Below, one piece after another: positions 36,001-47,800 of a stretch of 64,000 nt of DNA. The notes under the pieces were generated by a model that was not told where the DNA came from, did not search any database, and was given only the letters and a program-made list of their open reading frames with translations. Numbering within the stretch: the stretch's first letter is position 1; each line of letters begins with the position of its first letter. The position numbers and the translations under genes are program-made. Source of the stretch: Owenia fusiformis (taxonomy: Eukaryota > Annelida > Polychaeta > Sabellida > Oweniidae). The DNA is taken from NCBI GenBank assembly GCA_903813345.2, contig CAIIXF020000007.1, positions 35,616,538 through 35,680,537 of the forward strand, written 5' to 3'.

Positions 36001-37794
36001 GGGTGGTTGCTGGCTACCACATGGGACATCTGCCACAGGAGCCAATCAGGGAGGCCATCGTAGGACTAAGAGTTCTATACATATATTATATCTACTTGTA
36101 GGGTGGTTGCTGGCTACCACATGGGACATCTTCCACAAGAGCCTATAAGAGAAGCCATGGTTGATCTAATAGCCCTATACAATGAGGGAAAGATCAAACC
36201 AAGGATAGATTCAGTATGGTCTTATGAACAGGTATACATGTAGCATTCAGAATCAAATTTATTTATCTTCATGTATCTTCTGTCATGTTCTATACACTTC
36301 GTCATACAACTATTTGGAAATTGTATATTTAAGGATTTAAGCCCTGGACTCAGTGCAATCTGGAATGACCACTCTTTGAAGGTGTTGGTTTCCAAAATGA
36401 GCATGAGATGCACAGCATCGAGTGTTAATTTTAGGAAACGGCACCTGAAAGGAATGGTCATTCGTCAATGCATTGAGTCTTGGGCTTAAATTCTTTTCAC
36501 ACATTGCAAAATATTTTTTCCATGTCACTTAAAAGATACAAAATCACTAAAAGAACATATTTTCAATGGAAATTTTTGCAAGGGTCAAGTTGGCAAAACA
36601 TTTTAGTCTGAAGAGTCAAGTTGTCACCTTGACAACCATTCAAGGAATGACCTTGGATGTGTTAATTTGTTATATAATGCAATGCATGCAGTTATATGAA
36701 ATAATGAAATACCGTGTTCTGATCGGCTGGAATCGGACACACCTTGCCTAGCTATGTGTGAATAGCAGTTTTAGAACTAGAGATACAGCTTCATAAGTCT
36801 TTCACCATATATACTGCAGCTATTGTACATGAATCAGTCAGATTAAAATATTTGTGTAAAATGTGCATATGTATATACAGTGCGTATCAAAAAAATGCAA
36901 TAGATTGTTATCTTGAAAAAGCACAAAACCAGTGATAACATCATTGATTTCATTCAATGCACCATAAAGCCATGTGTCTCCTCTTTACAATGATCATTCA
37001 TTGATATTTGGTCATGGTTGGGTGAGTAATCATTCCATTTCCAAAGTGGGCCAAAATTAGCTTCGGGCCAAGTTATATACATTGCAAAAGTCAGTGTATG
37101 GAGCCCAATGCAATATTGGACAAAAACTTAAAAGCAAATCCCCTCCAAATTGCCACCACTTCCTTTCACATAAAGATGCGCTCATCTGTCCACGTCATGC
37201 ATGGTTCAGCCCTGAATCATGTGTGGGTTAAAGCAAAGAAAAGCAGCCCATAGGCAAATCTTTCTCGAGGTTTTGCAATATCTGGTGGAGGAACTGTGAG
37301 CACAGATGCTCCTGAGATAGCTCCAAAAGAAAAAGTCACAACAATTCAAGTCAGGGGAACTTCCATTGGCACTTAGCCCTTGCACTGATTTTTCCAATAT
37401 CTAAAACTTGGCGCAGAGCCGATTTTGACCCACTGTGCAAATGGAAGGATTTCTCATTTGCACAGTGGGTCAAAATCGGCTCTGCGCCAAGTTTTAGATA
37501 TTGAAAAAATCAGTGCAAGGGCTAAGTCCAACCATTACCACATGTGAATGAATGACATATCATTGCAAAGAGGAGAGACATGGCTTTATCTTACATTAAA
37601 TGAAATTGATGTAGTCATCACTAGTTTTGTGATTTTACGAGATAACTACTTGTTGTGTTTTTTTGATACACCCTGTAGTACTTGTTCCTTCTTTTCAGAT
37701 TGCCGATGCAATGGCACAGATGCACGACAGGAAGAATATTGGCAAAGTTATCCTAACACCTTATGATGAAAACAACATCACACCAAAGACATAA
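33040..37794 (+). CDS. VAT1: VAT1-like zinc-free quinone oxidoreductase, copy B
   Basis: Same family and role as copy A. Exons: 33040-33294, 33874-34081, 34755-34925, 35154-35243, 35458-35563, 36102-36231, 37699-37794; every exon has exactly the same length as its copy A partner, giving 351 aa. It retains the conserved VDIILDPL and TWWQTYRPA motifs and reads HMGHLPQEPIREAMV in exon 6, closer to vertebrate VAT1 than copy A, so this is probably the better-preserved copy. Met choice: MEKSTSKTIVLTGYGG is shared with copy A. The frame stays open upstream to 32,881, and a TTTTCAG at about 32,948 suggests a spliced 5' UTR exon. Exon 6 is preceded by two partial copies of its own acceptor and first codons, and a TA-flanked element ends 23 bp before exon 7. 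Confidence 0.94.
34085..34590. repeat. GTACAGTACT minisatellite in VAT1-B intron 2
   Basis: About 15 degenerate units of 28-34 bp (ATTCAATCTAATGTACAGTA, CTTCATGCATTC) begin directly at the exon 2 donor GTACAG. It is orthologous in position to the array in copy A but longer. The 122- and 143-codon ORFs crossing it are artefacts. Confidence 0.75.
35843..36140 (+). repeat. ~100-bp tandem repeat of the VAT1-B exon 6 acceptor
   Basis: The units contain TCTACTTGTAG (or CTTACAG), then GGTGGTTGCTGGCTACCACA. They occur with starts at 35,901, 36,002 and 36,102. Only the third continues as the full 130-nt exon. The first two are followed by a donor-like GTAGGT/GTAGGA at 35,959 and 36,060, so each could form a 58-nt exon. 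A partial unit precedes at 35,843. Confidence 0.85.
36336..36490. repeat. ~155-bp palindromic MITE
   Basis: TTTAAGCCCTGGACTCAGTG at left is mirrored by CATTGAGTCTTGGGCTTAAA at right; GGAATGACCA and TGGTCATTC also pair. It lies in intron 6 of VAT1 copy B. ORFs on both strands come from the palindrome. Confidence 0.65.
36878..37675. mobile_element. Mariner-like foldback MITE with internal perfect palindrome
   Basis: CAGTGCGTATCAAAAAAA at left is mirrored by TTTTTTTGATACACCCTG at right, each bordered by TA (36876-36877, 37676-37677), as for Tc1/mariner elements. Inside, 37371-37527 is an almost perfect palindrome (ACTTAGCCCTTGCACTGATT ... AATCAGTGCAAGGGCTAAGT). No transposase. The uninterrupted target is seen in copy A, where ACATAGTACTTGTTCCTTG precedes exon 7. 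Confidence 0.8.
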
Positions 37795-38458
37795 ATGGTA
37801 ATTTTATATCAAGGGGTTTGGCTTCATTCTGCTGGGTAATTGAGCACTTATATGTTAAAGATCATGGAATCATTTTTACCATGACAAAGATGTCGAAAGG
37901 GAATTATGTCAATAATGTGACACTCACTAATTATAGTTTAAAGCAATTAGGCCTTTCAGTTGTTAATTCATCATCTTGTTCTATTCAGAGTGTTTTTTTG
38001 AATAGTTACACAATCTACTTAAAGTATGTATGTTTAAATATGTATGGACTTTTTTGTACATGTATGATAACGTTGCTAATACAAACCATCAAGAGGCCCA
38101 CTTCATTTTATGAAAGAGTACATATTTGGAAATTTTGACAGAAATTGTCAAAAATTTGATAACAGGGTAATTAAGCAATAAAAAATCTGATAAATTGTCA
38201 TTTCCAATAATTTTCAAAATGAACAAAGTTCATTATTAGTGATATAACATGAATTAATTGGTTTAACCATATTTGCTTTAGAAAGTATTGTCAAATAATA
38301 GAGGACTGATTTCAGGGGTCCCAGCATGCACCAGGCCATTTTCCCTGTTTCTCAAATTGACTGATATGTTCAATTCGATAATATTATATTTACATGCATG
38401 TGTGTTGTTCTTAAACATGTATTATGTGCCATCATCATTATGTTTATATATAAATGAT

Positions 38459-38464
38459 AATAAA
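38459..38464 (+). terminator. Candidate poly(A) signal, VAT1 copy B
   Basis: AATAAA 665 bp after the stop at 37792-37794. On the opposite strand, AATAAA (TTTATT on +) occurs at 38,480 and 38,500, serving the convergent mucin gene. Confidence 0.4.
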
Positions 38465-38867
38465 TACAGAAACATATTTTTTATTTAATTTGCAATAGAT
38501 TTATTCTACTTACTAAAAGGCGAATGTGTACATGTTTGTTTATTGAAAATATATTATATTTTAACAATTGTAACCTGAAATAAATGTATTAAAAATAAAA
38601 TCTAATTCACACGTTGTCACCATGAATTCACACTTTGTCACCATGAATTATCACTTTTTTGAATTATCATTAACTGAGCATTATAAGTACCTCGCTTGTG
38701 TCATGGTAATATGTGTGTTAATAATGGCTTGATGTAATTTTGAGCAGATCAACTGTTTATGATAAAATATATATTTAAGATTTCTATATAAACTATTAGT
38801 CCATAATTCAATGTCCATTGTTTGATCGCGGCTGGTCGGTAGTTTCCGTATTTGTGTATCAGTCAGC

Positions 38868-38872
38868 TCAAC
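38868..38872 (-). other. Terminal exon: stop codon and 3' UTR start
   Basis: After acceptor CATATTTCAG the exon begins GTTGA; joined to the final G of the cystine-knot exon it gives Gly then TGA. The 3' UTR continues leftwards, probably to AATAAA near 38,500. The ORF-like stretch 39,025-38,681 is therefore intron plus UTR. Confidence 0.6.
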
Positions 38873-41800
38873 CTGAAATATGAGAATAAGTGAATTAGAG
38901 AATAAATATATAAGCACTATTGCCAAAGTGAAAGGACCAAAAGTTGTAATGGAACTTAGCAAGAAAAAGCAAACTCTAAGTGCATACCAGTCAAGAAAAA
39001 CAAACCCCATATAGCCCAAAACCATGATCTAACGTGAAAAGAAACAATGTCTAATACCCCCTTTCCCCCACCATTCAAGAATCAATATCACAATCCAAGA
39101 CCAGAAGACCAAGGGACATTTCATTCATACTGAAGTCATTACAATACATGTTGAAGAAAAAATTAGAAATTGATAGCCAATTGATAGCCAATACTCATAA
39201 CCTCAAAGATTGTTGTAGAACGTATTTTGCATTATTCACTCATAATAAGAGTTCCTTTCTTGTACATTTAAAACATTGTAATATTGAACACGTAAATTCA
39301 ATTTATTTATTTCATAATTTCTATAATAATATACATTATAATTGTAAAATCATGCGTTAGATGTCCATGTCCAAAGGATGTGTCTGGGTATATGCCCTTT
39401 TGGTCCCTCAGTCAAATGAATGTAAAATATGGTTTTTATTACTGTCCTAGTTATATTTCATAAGTATATTTACTTTTTCACGAGTTTTGATGCATAATTA
39501 ACACCCTGCTGAGAGTCAGAATAAGTCTTAACAACAACAAAAATAGTCATTATCATAGTAAAAAACACCAATGGCAACATGTGTGACATACAAAGAAAAA
39601 ATAACTTAAGAACCATGAAGAATTAAAAAGAAAGTCATATTTTTGAAATATATTCAAGGATTAAATTTTTTTTCAAATTTTTGAATTTCCCGCCAGTTTA
39701 ATTTGAAGGGGGAAAAACAAGATGGCTGCCATTTGATGTAAGAAATATCAGAAAAAAAGTTGCTTGACTTAGTTTTCACAATTAGCACAGTTTTCCGGTT
39801 TAGGTTTTTTGACTGATTCTGACTCTTCATCACCAGGGTCATGTATAGAGATTATAAAATTGAAACCAAATTCAGCATGAATTTGACTGAAATATGTGTA
39901 ACTTCACCAACACAATTGAAGTGTCAAAACTGGATACTCAGTAACTTTGAGTGACTATAATCCCTTGATTATCCAGATAAACACCAATTCACTTATCCAG
40001 AAATGCCATTCAATGTCTATAGAATGAAAGTATGCAATGTTTTGGAGGATATGTTTCAATTTTTTTGTATAAACAATTCATTTAATATTTGCCATTGATT
40101 TTTTCAATTCTAGCAAAGTGATATGCATTGTCTTTGATGCCAATATTCTTCATCAATTGTGATACAAATTGATATTTTTGTAATCTCAGAAAAGGATAAG
40201 ATATTGAAGAATAATAATGTGTGTGATTGAGTTGGTTTTTCAGACATTACAATTTTCAATATTTTCTAAGTCGATACCCAGACTCATTCCCAGACTCATC
40301 CTTTGGTGAAATAGAATTAAATTAAAGCTATCAAAGCGCCGTCGGTGTGAACTTAGCTTTAGCTACATTTTGACTTGAGAAACTTGGGTATGCATATGTT
40401 GTTGGTAAATGAGTTCCAAACAAAATTCTTCAGAAGTTTTTCCTTGCTTATTTTCAAAATAAACAATAAGTCTGTCCAATATTTTGGTAACATTGGAACC
40501 TACAACCTATTACATGAATCTGGCAAACATATGCTGGGTTCTTTTATGCACCATTAATTTTGAAAATATCTATGATTCTAAACATTACCTATACATTGGT
40601 TGCATGCGCAAGACGCAAAGTTCACCATCTTCATCATTACTGGGACTAGCGTTTCAGCACATTTGAACTCTACTTCTACAATACTGCCTGGATTACCGGT
40701 GCAACATTTACAGTCTTGTTCCCCTGTTCCTGTAACGACTTGACCATCTAAATTCTCAAAGAATGGGTTTTGCATACTGGCACAACTTCCTCCGCAGAAA
40801 GTGCGTGTCACCTCACCAACGGATACGCAGTCCCCAACAGTGATGTTCTTCGTTTCAGTTTTCAGTTGACATGTGGATTGCTTCTCGCCTGGAAAATATG
40901 GGATAAAATGGTGATGGCTTCGGATATAGTTCAAATGATAAGAGTATATTTATTGTGTTTCTCACATGTTGGCTCTCTGGCGAATGGCGATATTGATATT
41001 TATTAAAGCTGATGATATTGGTATTGAGTAAGGTGATAATAGTAACGAGGCTGATGATATTGAATATGAACTAAAATCATATTCATTTGCACTGAACCCA
41101 TATTCATGATGAAGACGTGTAAATATAATCCATATTGTGATGATACTTGGACTGAAGAAATGTTTATGATAATGACATTGTGACCTAAACCCATATTCAT
41201 GATAATGACATTGTGAACTAAATCAATATACATGATGATGCCATGTGTTACTATAGTTCATTTATTTTTATTGACTCTAGGAGAAATGCTTTAGTAATCT
41301 AGAGGGAAACTAAAAACTTACATCCTTCTTTATCAACACAGGTAACTGTTCCATCGCAGCCACATGAGCTGGAGATAAAAAGTATCATATACGAAACCAT
41401 ATTGTCACTGTCTACATCTTATACTTATATGAACAATATTATTCAAACTATTATTTGTAGCTACAAAGACGTTACAATATCTGGCACTAATTAATAATGT
41501 TTTATTCAATATTTTTTCATAAATCAAATATTAGGTTTTAATATTTTATGGCCGTTTTATCATGATCAACTTTGAATGAATGACATTTTCTTGAAAAAGG
41601 AAATTACCATATTTTGCAGGCGTCGTTACTGTCTGTCCAAGTTTCATCATCGGCATAGTCAATGCCTCTGTGTGTGCACGTGGCGCAACAATCTGTATTA
41701 CATGGCTGTACTTCAGTATTGTTTCCAACACATTGCTTGCCATTGCCTTGTTTTTCAACTACAATCTCTCTGCAAGAAAATGGTAATGTTTCTGAGCTGT

Positions 41801-44800
41801 GTCAATTAAGCAAAAATGTGCCATATTTTTCCTACATTTGTATATTGCCTGGTCTCCACCCTGCACATAAAGCTATCGAAGAGGAAACGCTCTTTAGAAG
41901 CGAAGTCGAACGAATGCAAATTGATCTCCAGCTTGAATTTGTCTGGAAGAACTACTTTCTACATAGTTTATATTTTTACGAGCAATTAAGGATTGTTTTC
42001 TGCTCATCAATTGATTTTCTAGTTTAGAGTGTGTCCGGAAGACAATTGTTTCTTGGATATTTCAAATATAAATGTATAAACTTTACCATTTTAATTAGCC
42101 GTGCAATTCCTCTGATCATTTCGTGTCCAGAATTATATTTGGTTATTTTTAATTCCAGTATGAATGAATATTGGTTGATAGACAAAACATACTGACCAAA
42201 TCTCTCTTTATTGCAGTTATACATATAAAGTTTCTAATCTTAGTGACAGGCTATTCAGTGAGGAATAAGGTTGCAGTAAGTGCATTGAGACAAATTTAAA
42301 AAACTTTATTTATCTGTATGCAGACGCCCTTCACTCTTCCTCCCCACTGAAGAGCCTAATGAACGTTCATATACTATAGTACCTGTATCTCTCCTGTTCT
42401 CCTCCGCCACATGTTGCATCACAAACACCATACTCGGTCCACTCTCCCCAAACACAGTCGACTAGAAAATAATTGAAATTTGTTTTGAGTTAATGATTTT
42501 AAAATGATTTTGAGGTTATGTGAGTAAATAACATGAGGCTTGATATTAAGATGCATATACATGATTGAATGGATATTTCAGTGTAATTATGACAATAACA
42601 GCATTGATACATTTGGCATAACATGTCCATGGGCGTACAATTCCTACTGAAATAAAATCTAATGGTATTAATATCTCGTTCGGATCTTTTCCTTGCCTAT
42701 ATTTTCATTTCCCTCGCCTAATTTTTTATCCTTTATGCCATCGAGATTAGTGATTTCAGAGTTTACATATACAACAGGGCACAAAGAGATCGCAATTGTA
42801 ATGTTTTATCGCAGTTGGAAAGGAAGATGCGTGATCACTAGAATGTCCAGTTATCTGATGAATATTGATAAACTCACCATCACATTCGTAGGGAGTGCAT
42901 TTAGTAACACCATATTCACAGCGACTGAAATAAAACACGTGTTTCAGTTGAATGATGGAAATGGGTGTACTTTTATTCTAAGTTTAACTCAATATTTCGT
43001 CTACCATTTTATCATGAAAATAGTTAGGTAAACTAGAATAATTGAAATGTAAATTTGAAAAGCAGATTTGTGTCAAGCATAGACATCAACACGGAATTTA
43101 TCAGGGGATCTACATGAGTAACGATGTGAACATTTCGTCTTATAACATTTCGATCCACTTACCATTCCTCGCATTCAGCAGTGTTGTTCCATACATCGTC
43201 ATGGTTATAAGTGATGTTTCCAACCACACATCCACACTGGTCAGCGTCTTCACAAGTGCCGTTTATAAGAACCATACCTAGTGTTGGAGCAGAATACACT
43301 TTGTTACGTTTCTCATTTTTTGTAGTTAGGATGCAACCCAGTGGGTAAAATAGGCAATAGAGCCCAAACATTCTTGCACTTTTTTCATTTTTGGGAAATG
43401 TCTAGAATGTCTCTATTTGTAAGGTTATCAAGCCATTAATTATTACATGTATATATTTCTTATATGCTTAAAATGTTTCTGTGATTTATACGGGTCTTAT
43501 GTGAGTACTTTGTATTTATGTACATGTTATGTATTTATTTACATATAAGTATTAATTACCTAATTTTCATGAGTGATAGATACCATATCTTTTATTAACC
43601 CTATGTTCCCACATGACAAATAATGTCCCTTGATTCAATACTCTACCCTCACATCATTTACATCAAATCAGTTATACTGTTTAAGGTCTGATGAACGAAA
43701 AATAACTTATACTTACCCACTGGGCATACACATGCTGGTGTACATTCATCTGAAGCTATAAGTTCACATTTCTCTGTGTCCATGCACTCACACGTTGCTA
43801 TATTGGCTCTTGTTACATTATCGCTACAGTCATCATAAATGAAAGGTGGCTCACATTCTGAAAGTAAATTAAAATTCATTTGTTCAATTTTGAGAAATGA
43901 ATGCTGTATGATATTTGTAATGTGCTCAAACAAAATTGGTTGAACTTTAATCTTGATTTGAAGAAGATGTTATTATTTATAACTAATTCACCTTCACATG
44001 TGTTTTCACATGGGTCTTGTTCAACCTCCTTTCCATCACATACTCCTCCATATTGTGCTTCTACTTCGACAAATCGAGTCCTTGTTCTCACTCCGCCACA
44101 TGTTTGAGAACATTCTCCATATTGGGACCATTGGGACCATGTACAATCAACTAAAGCAACGAAGAATATACATTATCCCTGTTGTTGTTTTAACATTAGT
44201 TTAGACTTGATAATTATGTACTCAATGTATAACAGATAAAAAAACATTTATGTACTGTATAATCATTAATCAGCACTTTAATTTCCCCAGAATTCTAACA
44301 TATTTGTCAAATTGTACGCTTTTCCGAAATTTCCATACTAAAAACCAAATCGTTTCAATGCTAAACTACAAAGAGGGTCATTGTTAAAAACGTACTTTCA
44401 CATTTGTTAGTGTTACAATCTTCGACTTCCGTATATTTGCCTTCACACTCTTGACCATTGGGTCCAGCTTCTTTTGCAATTTGCCTTGTGCGTGTTCTCT
44501 GTCCAACGTCACACGTCTTTGAGCACTCGTCCCATTGACTCCACGTTCCCCATACGCAATCCTCTACAAGAAATAATTGAGGAATTGCTCACAATTGTTC
44601 AATTGAGGATTTGATGATAGTTGCACAATATCTGGAAATCGACTCAGAAATCATATTTCTTAAAAACGTCAGTATAGTACCACATGTTATAGATATTAAT
44701 ATATATCGGACTTCATACAGGCAAGAATGCTGTGTTCACATTTCATTTAGTTTAAAAAATATCAGGCAAATTAAAAGTTAATCTGTATCTTCTTATGCTC

Positions 44801-47800
44801 TAAATATTGACGATTCCATTAAATGTTTATGGCATTCATATAAATATTTGTATTTTCATTGAAGTATATCTCCAATTCGTTACAAGGTAACGGGACTTGG
44901 TTAATTTGAGATTTAGAGAAGAAAATGAGTTGGCTAAAAGAAGCTTTAAAGATCATTTAAAGTATTTAAACCTTTACTTTAATTCAACTAACAGAACAAC
45001 AACACACGACATGTAGATTCAACCAACCATTTAAGTATGGTGCACTAATTCAATCATTCATTCACTCGCAATCATTTATCACAAACATGAGCAATGACAT
45101 ACTAATTGTACAGGTACTAGCTATTAGATTTTATAAAACCTGAAATAAGAAAACGTGCTTTCCTTACCAGAACAGGTATTATCATAAGTACAGTTTAGTT
45201 CTCCGTTTGCCATACATTTGCTGCATTAATTGAAAGCATATAATAATGATCAATATGAGAAACTGTCTCCAGTTACCAAAGACAAGCAGAAAACAATTAA
45301 GCTAAAACCTGAAAATGAGCTGCAACTTCGCAAATGCCTTTCGCACTATCAAATTCATTGTTGTAATGGTTGGTTTTTATTCGCTTATAAAGGAAACCTT
45401 TACATGTATATGTCTTTATATATCATGAAAGGGACCTACCATACGCCGCAAGTGTTATTAATAAAGACATCTACGCCCTCTTCTAGCGTTTCTCCTTCTT
45501 GGACCCATTCATCACTAGAAGTTGTCGTGTCATCATCATCTTTGTTGATGTGTCCAATATAGGTACCAGTTGTGAACATATCGTCGAGTGCGAGCTACAA
45601 ATATAAAACGTCACAAAGTCAATACATCGTGGAGTGTGAGCTACTAATATATTACGTCACAATGTCAATATATTGTCGAGTGCAAGCTACAAATATATTA
45701 CGTCAAAATGTCAAGTGGAATGCGAGCTACTAATATATTACGTCAAAATGTCAAGTGGAATGCGAGCTACTAATATATTCCGTCACAATGTCAATAATTG
45801 TCGAGTGCGAGCTACACATATATTAAGTAAAAAAATCAATATATTGTCGAGGTCGAGCTATACATACTTAACGTCACTATGTCAATAGATCGTGAGTGCA
45901 AGCTATATTTAATCGTTGAGTGCGAGCTACAAATATATTACACCACAATGACTTGACCAGCCAACTCGGTTGGTACAAATGTTTGAGCATTCTCTTTTAT
46001 TTTTAAAATTCTTGATATTTCCCATTAGTAGAACATATTCGAAGTTAAATGAATATGATTAATTTCATGTATGGTTTTGGTTTATACTGCTATATAAATG
46101 TTTTTTGAAAAGCAGGAATTGCAAACCTGTGTCTTTATGTCTTCAACGGTCACTCTACACTGGCCAGGCGCTGGAAATTGAAAATATATTACTTTTATTA
46201 AATTCATAAAAGAGTTTGAGGATACAATATTGAAATGATATATTTTTAGCCTAAATGCCACCTAAAGAATAGCGCCACCTTAATTACAACTTCGTTTCAC
46301 AAGCATAGGTGTATAATTACTGTAATGTAGTTACTGTTGACTGTAGTTTGTTAAGAATCAAAGACCTTTAGAAAGATTCTAAAATTGTGTAAAATTGTAT
46401 CCCTTTCTCTTGTATAGCCTAATTTTTTGACATGGCTATTTTCTAAAATTCTCAAAACATATAGCCAAATAAATAAAGATCATACATACTTGTTGTTGGG
46501 CGGGACGTAGTTGTTGGAATTAGCGTAATTGTTGAACCTTAAAACAAAAAAGTAGTATTAAATGACCATATTATACAGTGTGGCCGAAGATTAGTTAGTG
46601 GAGAGGTTAAGCTAACGATGTTTTTCACAACGTAACCGTGAACGCAAAGTACAAAAATTAACAAAGGAATATATCGAGCGCTCATAGTTTTATGCGCGCT
46701 TAGTCTACTTCAGATACTCTTTCAGCTTCAGAGTTTCGGGTTTAGAACGGGAGATTTTGAAATTTGACGTTGGATCAACGGGAACCATTTTACTCTTGTC
46801 TATTGAACACTATGCTGTCAATTTTGATTTCGATGCACAGTTGAATTCTTGCTGAGCACGAAGATGTATGTCATGCATGATTTAGCGCCAAAAATCTTAC
46901 GAAACGAGCTCGTTTAAAATATGTATTAGAAAACCAGCTATAAAACCGCATCAATGACATACTATAGAATCATTACACGCTATGGTGTAGTCTTAACAAA
47001 CACTGGATTTGAACGGCTATTTATATGAGAAGGCTACATGAATTTGTATATGGTCGAGTGATACGTACAGGTTCAGTTTCGATTATATATGCAAAGCTTA
47101 ACCTCTCCAGTATCATTATTTGCTCTTCGTCTATAAAGAGAGAATGGTGAGAATGGCCAGGTTCTTGGGCAGTCGAACTTAAAACATGGGGCATGTGCGA
47201 TCGACACATTTGGGGTTGTTTTCGTTGAACAGACATTATTATCTTTTAAAGAAGATTATTTTCAGTATATGGACTTTTTGTATAAATACACAATTTATCA
47301 TTAGTAGGTACTAGGTAGTGTTTTTCCATGCTTACGTTTTATGACAGTAACTCGTATACATTTTAGCAGAAAACAAAGCATAAGGATAAAGGATCAAAGC
47401 CCAACACTTAACCAGTTGAAGGTGATTTATAGCACAACGGTATTGTATGGTATGGTGATGTTTAAGAAGAAACCAAAGCATTAAGTCCGCAAATTACAAT
47501 TCATTTTTCAATAAACTCTGCCCTCATTTGCAACACAAACACATGGCATGGTGATATTTTGTTTTTAAAATTATAGAATGACGTCGTTGCTATGTTTGTA
47601 ACAGAAATTCCAAGAGATGTTAACAATTATTCATTCCTATTTTGCAATGAAACTGTTCAATTATATCAAATACAATATGTGCCAAGGGATTACTAGAACT
47701 GTCCATTCATATAGTTCTTTCCTTGTTTTTTTTATGTGTTAGTAATACTTATTATAATCGTGGTCATTTCATTTCATATTTGACTTTGTCGGACTCTTAT

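Noticed and set aside
38681-39025. 114-codon minus-strand ORF with hydrophobic start, possible small membrane protein
   Set aside because: It crosses a CATATTTCAG acceptor that, in phase with the cystine-knot exon, gives an immediate stop; it is better explained as intron plus 3' UTR.
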